The notes beneath the pieces were generated by a model. It was not told the origin of the DNA. It worked only from the letters and a program-made list of their open reading frames with translations, and did not search any database. 64,000 bases of DNA from Metallyticus violacea. Its lineage: Eukaryota > Arthropoda > Insecta > Mantodea > Metallyticidae. Of this stretch, positions 55,203 to 64,000 are shown in pieces. Every line of letters begins with the position of its first letter. The first letter of the stretch is position 1. The position numbers and the translations under genes are program-made. The DNA lies in the NCBI GenBank assembly GCA_030762175.1, contig CM060843.1, positions 33,119,001 through 33,183,000 on the forward strand, given 5' to 3'.

Positions 55203-58200
55203 TAACATAACTTCACCTAACCTAACCTACCCTAAACTAAACTAAAATTACGTAACCTAACCTAAAGTAAACTATACCAATCTAAAGAAACTAACTAAGC
55301 TTAACTAAAACCTAAACTAAACTAAACTAAATTCACTAAACTAAACTAAACTAAACTATACTAAACTAAACTAACCTAACCTAACCTTACCTAACCTAAA
55401 CTAAATTTAACTAAACTAAACAATAAACTAAATTAAACTAAACTATAAACTAAATTATAATCTAACTAAATTAAATTTAACTAACCTAACCTAACCTAAC
55501 CTAAACTAACCTAAAATAAACTAAACTAACCTAACCTAACCTAACCAAACTAAACCTAACCTAACATAAACTAAACTAAACTAAACGAAACTAGACTAAA
55601 CTAACCTAAACTAAACTAAACTAAATTACTAAACTAAATTAAACTCACCTAACATAACCTAAGCTAACCTAACCTAAACTAAACTAAAGTAAACTAAACT
55701 AACCTAACCCATCCTAAGCTAAATTAAACTAAACTATACTAAGCTAACCTAACCTAAACTAAACTAAACTAAAACAAACAGAACTAAACTAAACCAAACC
55801 AAACTAAACTAAACTAAACCATAAACTAAACTATAAACTAAACTAAACTATATTAAAAATTAAACTATATACTAAACTAAACTAAACTAAATTAAAATAA
55901 ATTAAACAAAACTAAATTAAACAAAACTAAACTATACTGAACCAAACTAAACTGAACTATAAACTAAATTATAAACTAAACGAGTCAAATCTAACCTAAA
56001 CTAAACTAAACTAAATTAAACTCACCTAACCTAACCTAAACTAAACTAAACTAAATTCAATTAACCTAACCTAATATAAACTGAACTTAACTAAACTAAA
56101 CTACACTAACCAAACCTAACATAACCTAACCTAACCTAACCTAAACTAAACTTAAGTAAACTAAACTAAACTAATCTGAACTAAACTAATTTAAACTATA
56201 AACTAAACTATAAACTAAACTAAACTAAAATAAACTAAACTAAACTATCCTAACCTAACCTAACCTAAACTAAACTAATCTAACCTAACCTAACCTAATC
56301 TAAACTACACTAAGCTAAACTAAATTATAAACTAAACTAAACTATAAATAAACTAAAATTATCTAAACTAAACTAAACTATGCTAAACTAAAGTAACCTG
56401 ACTTAACCTAACCTAACCTAAACTAAAATAAATTAACCTAACCTAACGTAACGTAAAGTAAACTAATCCAAAATAAACTAACTAAGCTAATCTAAACTAA
56501 ACTACACTAAACTAAACTATACTAAACCATATACTTAACTATAAACTAATCTAAACTAATTAATAAACTTAACTATAAACTAAACTAAACGAAACGAAAC
56601 TAAACTAAACTAAACTACACTATAAACTAAAGTAAACTATAAACTAAACTATAAACTATACTAAACTATAAACTGAACTAAACTAAACTAAAGTAAAATA
56701 ACCTAAACTAACCTAACCTAAGCTAAACTAAGCTAAACTAAACTAAAGTAACATAACCTAACCTAACCTAACCTAAACTAACATAAACTAAACTAAACTA
56801 AACTAAACTAACCTAACATAACCTAACCTAAATAACCTAATCTAATTTAAACTAAACTAACCCATGCTCATCTAACCTAAACTAAACTAAAATAAACCAA
56901 ACTAAACTAAACTAAACTAACCTAACCCAACCTAAACTAAACCAAGCTAAACTAAACTAAACTAAACTATAAACTAAACAAAACTTAACTAAACTAAACT
57001 AAACCAAAATACGCTAACCTAACCTAACCTAAACTAACCTAACCTAACCTAAACAAAACTAAACAAAACTAAAGTAAAGTAAACTAAACTAATCTAAACT
57101 AACCTAACCTAACCTAACGTAACCTAACCTAAACTAAACTATAAACTTAAGTAAACTACCCTAACCAAACCTAATCTAAACTAAAATAAACTAAACTAAT
57201 CTAACCTACCCTAAACTAAACTAAACTAAACTATACTATACTATAAACTAAACTAAACTGAACTATATGCTAAATTAAACTAAAGTATAAATTAACTAAA
57301 CTAAACTAAACTTAACTAAAGTAACCTAACCTAACCTAACCTAACCTAAACTAAACTAAATTAACCTAACCTAAGCTAACCTGAGCTAAACTATACTAAA
57401 CTAAACTAAATTAAACTAAACAAAAGTATAAACTTAACCATAAACTAAACTAAACTAAACTATAAACTAAACTAAACTAAACTTAATTGTTCAGTAAAGA
57501 AAATTTAATTAAACTAAATTAAAATAAACTCAACTAAACTGAACTATAAACTAAACTAAACAAATCCAAACTATAAACTATACTAAACTAAAGTAAACTA
57601 ACCTAAACTAACCTGACATATCCTAAACTGAACTAAACTAAAATAAACTAAACTAAACTATAAATTAACCATAAACTAAACTAAACTATAAACTAAACTA
57701 AACTAAATTAAAAATTAAACTATATACTAAACTAAACTAAACTAAATTAAAATAAATTAAACAAAACTAAATTAAACAAAACTAAACTATACTAAACCAA
57801 ACTAAACTGAACTATAAACTAAATTATAAATTAAACGAGTCAAATCTAAACTAACTAAACTACACTAACCTAACATAACCTAACATAACCTAACATAACC
57901 TAACCTAACCTAACCTAACCTAAACTAAACTAAACTAAACTATCCTAACCTAACCTAACCTAAACTAAACTAAATTAATATAACCTAACCTAACCTAATC
58001 TAAACTACACTAAACTAAACTAAATTAAACTTAACTAAACTAAAGTAACCTAACTTCACCTAACCTAACCTAACCTAAATAAAACTAAACTTACCTAACC
58101 TAACCTAACGTAAACTATACTAATCTAAACTAAACTAACTAAGCTTAAATAAACTAAACTAAACAGAACTAAACTATCCTAACATAAATTAAATTAATCT

Positions 58201-59472
58201 AACCTAACCTAAACTAACCGAAAATAAACTAAACTAAACTGTAAACTAAACTATAAATTAAACTAAACTTAACTATAAATTATCTAAACTAAACTAAACT
58301 ATGCTAAACTAAAGTAACCTGACTTAACCTAACCTAACCTAAACTAAAATAAATTAACCTAACCTAACGTAACGTAAAGTAAACTAATCCAAAATAAACT
58401 AACTACGCTAATCTAAACTAAACTACACTAAACTAAACTATACTAAAATATATACTTAACTATAAATTAAACTAAACTAATTAATAAACTAAACTATAAA
58501 CTAAACTAAACATAACTAAACTAAACTAAACTAACTTAACCTAACATAACCTAACGTAACCGAACCTAACCTAAACGAAACGAAACTAAACTAAACTAAA
58601 CTACACTATAAACTAAAGTAAACTATAAACTAAACTATAAATTATACTAAACTATAAACTAAACTAAACTAAACTAAACTAAAGTAAAATAACCTAAACT
58701 AACCTAACCTAAGCTAAACTAAGCTAAACTAAACTAAACTAACATAACCTGACCTAACCTAACCTAAACTAACATAAACTAAACTAAACTAACCTAACAT
58801 AACCTAACCTAAATAATCTAATCTAAATGAAACTAAAATAACCTATGCTCACCTAACCTAAACTAAACTAAAATAAACCAAACTAAACTAAACTAAACTA
58901 ACCTAACCCAACCTAAACTAAACCAAGCTAAACTAAACTAAACTAAACTATAAACCAAACAAAACTTAACTAAACTAAACTAAACCAAACTAAGCTAACC
59001 TAACCTAACCTAAACTAAACTAACCTAACCTAAACAAAACTAAACAAAACTAAAGTAAAGTAAACTAAACTAATCTAAACGAAACTAACCTAACCTAACC
59101 TAACCTAACCTAACGTAACCTAACCTAAACGAAACGAAACTATACTAAACTAAACTACACTATAAACTAAATTAAACTATAAACTAAACTATAAACTATA
59201 CCAAACTATAAACTAAACTAAACTACACTAAAGTAAAATAACCTAAACTAACCTAACCTAAGCTAAACTAAGCTAAACTAATCTAAACTAACATAACCTA
59301 ACCTAACATAACCTAAACTAACATAAACTAAAGTAAACTAAACTAACCTAACATAACCTAACCTAAATAACCTAATCTAAATTAATCTAAACTAACCTAT
59401 GCTCACCTAACCTAAACTAAACTAAAATAAACCAAACAAAACTAAACTAATCTAAAATAGCCTAAACTAAAC
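54393..59472 (+). repeat. Block P, second copy of 13,913-20,278 with deletions
   Basis: Landmark A at 54,407 and CAGAACGATTC at 55,075 align with 13,927 and 14,595 (offset 40,480), including the flank TAATCTAAACG. By 55,626 (TTACTAAAC) the partner is 16,361 (offset 39,265), so about 1.2 kb present in the first copy, including its hybrid junction, is absent. A further 65 bases are missing at about 56,590. Landmark B at 57,485 and AACTACGCTAATC at 58,401 follow the 18-19 kb order (offset about 39,200). Confidence 0.82.
57485..57510 (+). repeat. Landmark B, copy 7 (variant)
   Basis: It has TTGTTCAG where other copies have TTGTACAG. It is paired with 18,285 (offset 39,200). Confidence 0.85.
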
Positions 59473-61735
59473 TATAAACTAAACTATGAACTTAAGTATA
59501 AAATAAACTAAACTAAACTATAAACTAAAACTAAACTAAACTAAACTAAACTATCCTAACCACACCTAACCGAAACTAAACTAAACTAAACTAAACTAAC
59601 CTAACAAAAACTAAACTAAACTAAAATATAAAATAAACTAAACTATAATCTAAACTATAAACTAAACTAAATTTAACTAAACTATAAATTAAATAAACTA
59701 AATTAAACTAAACTAAGATAAATTAACCTAACCAAACCTAACCTAACTTAACCTAAACTAAACTAAACGAATCTAAACTAAACTAAGTTAAACTAAACTA
59801 AACTAAACTATACTAAACCATAAACTAAACTAAACTATAAACTTAACTATACACTAAACTAAACTAAACTAAATTAACGAAACTATAAACTAAACTAAAA
59901 TTAGCTAAACTAAACTAACCTAACCTAACATAACCAAACTAAACCTAACCTAACCTAAACTAAACTAAACTAAACGAAACTAAACTAAACCAACCTAACC
60001 TAAACTAAACTAAACTGCCGTAACCTAAACTAACCTAACCTAATCAAACCTATGCTAAACTAACCTAACCTAACATAACCTAACCTAACCTAAACTAAAT
60101 TAATCTAAACTAAACTAATTTAAACTGTAAACTTAACTATAAACAAAACTAAACTAAAATAAACTAAACTATTCTCACCTAACCTAACCTAAACTAAACT
60201 AAACTAATCTAACCTAACTTAACCTAACCTAAACTACACTAAACTAAATTAATTATAAACTAAACTAAACTGTAAATAAACTAAAATAAACTAAACTAAA
60301 CTAAAGTAACATAACTTCACCTAACCTAACCTAAACTAAACTAAACTAAAATTACCTAACCTAACCTAACCTAAAGTAAACTATACTAATCTAAACTAAA
60401 CTAACTAAGCTTAACTAAAACCTAAACTAAACTAAATTCACTAAACTAAACTAAACTAAACTATACTAAACTAAACTAACCTAACCTAACCTTACCTAAC
60501 CTAAACTAAACTTAACTAAACTAAACAATAAACTAACCTAAACTAAACTATAAACTAAATTATAATCTAACAAAATTAAATTTAACTAACCTAACCTTAC
60601 CTAACCTAAACTAACCTAAAATAAACTAAACTAACCTAACCTAACCTAACCTAACCAAACTAAACCTAACCATACCTAAACTAAACTACACTAAACGAAA
60701 CTAAACTAAACTAAACTAACCTAACCTAAACTAAACTAAACTACTAAACTAAAATAAACTCACCTAACATAACCTAAGCTAACCTAACCTAAACTAAACT
60801 AAAGTAAACTAAACTAACCTAACTGAACCTAACCTAAATTAAACTAAACTAAACTAAGCTAATCTAACCTAAACTAAACTAAACTAAAACAAAGAGAACT
60901 AAACTAAACCAAACCAAACTAAACTAAACTAAATCATAAACTAAACTATAATCTAAACTAAACTAAATTAAAAACTAAACTATATACTAAACTAAACTAA
61001 ACTAAATTAAAATAAATTAAACAAAACTAAATTAAACAAAACTAAACTATACTAAACTAAACTAAACTGAACTATAAACTAAACTATAAACTAAACGAGT
61101 AAAATCTAAACTTAACTAAACTACTATAACCTAACCTAACATAACCTAACTTAACCTAACCTAACCTAACCTAAACTATACTAAACTAAACTAACCTAAC
61201 CTAACCTAACCTAACCTAACCAAACTAAACCTAACTTAACCTAAACTAAACTAAACTAAACGAAACTAAACTAAACTAACCTAACCTAAACTAAACTAAA
61301 CTAAACTCACCTAACATAACCTAACCTAAACTAAACTAAACTAAACTAAACTAATCTAAACTAAACTAATTTAAACTATAAACTAAACTATAAACTAAAC
61401 TAAACTAAAATAAAATAAACTAAACTAAACTATCCTAACCTAACCTAACCTAAAGTAAACTAAACTAATCTAACCTAACCTAACCTAATCTAAACTACAC
61501 TAAACTAAACTAAATTAAACTTAACTAAACTAAAGTAACCTAACTTCACCTAACCTAACCTAACCTAAACAAAACTAAACTTACCTAACCTAACCTAACC
61601 TAACCTAAACTATACTAATATAAACTAAACTAACTAAGCTTAAATAAACTAAACTAAACTGAACTAAACTATCCTAACCTAAATTAAATTAATCTAACCT
61701 AACCTAAACTAACCGAAACTAAACTAAACTAAACT
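59473..61735 (+). repeat. Block Q, second copy of 20,279-21,990 with an extra 0.55 kb
   Basis: Landmark A (59,487) and CTGCCGTAACC (60,015) align with 20,293 and 20,811. From about 60,790 it carries a segment (AACCTAACTGAACC, ACAAAGAGAAC) that the first copy lacks at 21,600. Alignment resumes at 61,351 with 21,601. It ends at about 61,735 at the same module position as the junction near 21,990, but joined to a different partner. Confidence 0.8.
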
Positions 61736-64000
61736 ATAAACTAAACTATTAACTAAACGAGTAAAATCTAAACTAAACTAAACTAAACTACACTAACCTA
61801 ACCTAACATAACCTAACTTAACCTAACCTAACCTAACCTAACCTAAACTAAACTAAACTAACCTAACCTAACCTAAACTAAACTAAATTAAATTAACCTA
61901 ACCTAATATAAACTGAACTAAACTAAACTGAACTAAACTACACTAACCTAACCTAACATAACCTAACCTAACCTAACCTAACCTAAACTAAACTTAAGTA
62001 AACTAAACTAAACTAAACTAAACTAATTTAAACTATAAACTAAACTATAAACTAAACTAAAATAAAATAAAATAAACTAAACTAAACTATCCTAACCTAT
62101 CCTAACCTAAACTAAGCTAAACTAATCTAACCTAACCTAACCTAACGTAAACTACACTAAACTAAACTAAATTATAAACTAAACTAAACTATAAATGAAC
62201 TAAACTAAATTAAACTAAACCTAACTAAAGTAACCTAACTTCACCTAACCTAACCTAAACTAAACTAAACTTACCTAACCTAACCTAACCTAACGTAAAC
62301 TATACTAATCTAAACTAAACTAACTAAGCTTAACTAAACTAAACTAAACTGAATTAAACTATCATAACCTAAATTAAATTAATCTAACCTAACCTTTCCA
62401 AACCGAAACTAAACTAAACTAAACTGTAAACTAAACTATAAACTAAACTAAACTAAACTATAAATTATCTAAACTAAACTAAACTAAGCTAAACTAAAGT
62501 AACCTGACTTAACCTAACCTAACCTAAACTAACATAAATTAACCTAACCTAACGTAACGTAAAGTAAACTAATCCAAAATAAACTAACTAAGCTAATCTA
62601 AACTAAACTACACTAAAATAAACTATACTAAACCATATACTTAACTATAAACTAAACTAAATTAATTAATAAACTAAACTATAAACAAAACTAAACATAA
62701 CTAAACTAAACTAAACTATAAACTAAATTAACCATAAACTAAACTAAAATAAACTAAACTATAAATTATCTAAACTAAACTAAACTAAAGTAACCTAACT
62801 CAACCTAATTTAACCTAACTTAAACTAAACTAAACTTACCGAATCTAATTCAAACTAAACTAAACTAGAAACTAAAGTAAACTATAAACTAAACTATAAA
62901 CTAAACTAAACTAAATTATAAATTATCTAAACTAAACTAAACTAAACTAAAGTAACCTAACTTAAACTAACCTAACCTAACCTAAACTAAACTAAACTTA
63001 CCTAACCTAACCTAACCTAACGTAAACTATACTAATCTAAACTAAACTAACTAAGCTTAACTAAACTAAACTAAACTTAGCTAAACTAAACTAAACTAAA
63101 CTAACCTAAACAACCTAACCTGATCTAAACTAAACTAAACTAAATTAAACTAAACTTAATTAAACAAAACTAAACTAAACTAAATTAAACAAAACTAAAC
63201 TAAACTAAATTAAACTAAACTAAACTTAACTAAACTAAACTATAAAATAAACTAAATAAACAAAACTAAACTAAACTTTACTAAATTAACCTAACCAAAC
63301 CTAACCTAAACTAAACCAAACTAAACTAAACTAATCTAAAATAGCCTAAACTAAATTATAAACTAAACTATGAACTTAAGTATAAAGTAAACTAAACTAA
63401 ACTATAAACTAAAACTAAACTAAACTAAACTAAACTATCCTAACCACACCTAACCGAAACTAAACTAAACTAAACTAAACTAACCTAACATAAACTAAAC
63501 TAAACTAAAATATAAAATAAACTAAACTATAATATAAACTATAAATTAAACTAAATTTAACTAAACTATAAATTAAATAAACTAAATTAAACTAAACTAA
63601 ACTAAATTAACCTAACCAAACCTAACCTAACTTAACGTAAACTAAACTAAACGAATCTAAACTAAACTAAGTTGAACTAAACTAAACTAAACTATACTAA
63701 ACCATAAACTAAACTAAACTATAAACTTAACTATATACTAAACTAAACTAAACTAAATTAACGAAACTATAAACTAAATTAAAATTAGCTAAACTAACCT
63801 AACCTAACCTAACCTAACCTAACCTAAACTAAACTAAACTAAACGAAACTAAACTAAACTAACCTAACCTAAACTAAACTAAACTAAACTCACCTAACAT
63901 AACCTAAGCTAACCTAACCTAAACTAAACTAAAGTAAACTAAACTAACCTAACCTAACCTAACGTAAACTAAACTAAACTAAACTAAGCTAACCTAACCT
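61736..64000 (+). repeat. Block R, matches 12,290-14,550 and runs off the window
   Basis: AACGAGT (61,756), landmark C (62,838) and landmark A (63,371) align with 12,307, 13,394 and 13,927 at offset 49,444 to 49,449. From 63,357 it also repeats the window's own start (offset 63,356), including CTATAATATAAAC. About 15 bases are missing near 63,815 relative to those copies. The array continues past the right edge. Confidence 0.85.

Larger units (their letters stand above)
1..64000. repeat. Continuous telomere-like pentanucleotide satellite, (C/A)CTAA units with 7-bp CTATAAA variants
   Basis: The full window consists of 5-bp units CCTAA and ACTAA in runs of about two to eight, with occasional CTATAAA 7-mers and single-base variants such as ATTAA, CGAAA, GCTAA and CGTAA. 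CCTAA is the complement of TTAGG, the telomere repeat known from many insects and other arthropods. G is scarce on the + strand apart from recurring variant positions, so strand composition is strongly skewed. Unit orientation is constant over 64 kb except in three short hairpins. TAA (+) or TAG (-) occurs in nearly every unit and rotates through all frames, which excludes coding on either strand. The same variant order recurs at distances of about 1.4, 4.6, 10, 14 and 39.6 kb, so this is a higher-order repeat and not a simple telomere. Taxon and chromosomal position are inferences. Confidence 0.97.

Noticed and set aside
1..64000. Possible short open reading frames
   Set aside because: Every 5-bp unit brings TAA on + or TAG on -, and the register rotates, so all six frames close about every 15 bases. 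No stretch escapes this for more than a few units.
1..64000. A functional terminal telomere
   Set aside because: Canonical CCTAA runs are short (up to seven units seen) and mixed with ACTAA and CTATAAA in a duplicated modular order, unlike a homogeneous telomerase-made tract.
1..64000. TATA boxes, polyadenylation signals and AT-rich promoters (TATAAA, AATAAA, ATTAAA)
   Set aside because: These strings are by-products of the unit sequence and occur hundreds of times with no gene nearby.
1..64000. CRISPR array
   Set aside because: Repeats are contiguous and degenerate at 5-bp scale, with no unique spacers of constant length.
1..64000. Telomere-targeting retrotransposons (TRAS/SART type) known from insect TTAGG repeats
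   Set aside because: No non-repeat insert long enough to be an element is present; the longest break of the unit pattern is about 26 bases.
1..64000. G-quadruplex potential of the - strand
   Set aside because: TTAGG gives only GG doublets and TTAGT-type units none, so stable three-tetrad quadruplexes are not supported.
1..64000. CENP-B-box-like centromere motif
   Set aside because: I looked for a TTCG...CGGGA type motif and saw none; G-rich strings are absent.

Overview
The whole 64 kb window is one satellite array. I find no protein-coding gene, RNA gene, transposon or unique-sequence island in it. Nearly every base belongs to a 5-bp unit of the form (C/A)CTAA on the + strand. CCTAA is the C-rich strand of the arthropod-type telomere repeat TTAGG. 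ACTAA (also readable as CTAAA, complement TTTAG) is its commonest variant. A 7-bp variant, CTATAAA, recurs throughout. Each unit carries TAA on the + strand and TAG on the - strand, and 5 is not a multiple of 3, so each of the six frames meets a stop about every 15 bases. The window therefore suggests a eukaryote, most likely an insect or other arthropod with TTAGG telomeres. The position could be subtelomeric, or an interstitial or heterochromatic block derived from telomere repeats. Because the C-rich strand reads left to right, a chromosome end, if one is near, would lie to the left.

The array is not random slippage. The order of C-type and A-type units is reproduced base for base at far-apart positions, giving a layered higher-order repeat. 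Basic modules are about 1.4 to 1.7 kb. They combine into blocks of several kb, and those blocks are duplicated at larger scale. Main correspondences, read from shared rare variants: (i) 3,196-about 24,000 matches 42,809-about 61,700 at an offset that starts at 39,613 and drifts to about 39,200 through indels; (ii) 22,561-27,870 matches 36,711-42,808; (iii) 1-1,815 matches 13,913-15,727 and 63,357-64,000; (iv) about 5,165-8,080 matches 15,735-18,650; (v) about 1,900-4,584 matches 51,740-54,407; (vi) 12,290-13,927 matches 61,740-63,371. The stretch 30,560-34,310 is the least matched part.

Layout: 1-20.3 kb is one set of modules; 20.3-22.6 kb holds spliced modules; 22.6-27.9 kb is a block with a short polarity-flipped hairpin; 27.9-30.6 kb returns to the common modules; 30.6-34.3 kb is divergent; 34.3-36.7 kb is a patchwork with fresh 60-bp and 65-bp tandem duplications and a second hairpin; 36.7-42.8 kb is the copy of 22.6-27.9 kb with an extra 0.77-kb tandem duplication; 42.8-64 kb is the second copy of the first 20 kb.

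The only places where the G-rich strand (TTAGG) appears on + are three hairpins (23.15, 35.4 and 37.3 kb). Their form, and that of a smaller one at 9.85 and 49.47 kb, fits template-switch mutation. Shared and private junctions allow a relative history of unequal exchange to be read from this one sequence. All coordinates of block edges are by eye, usually good to within a few units. Composition and identity were not computed.
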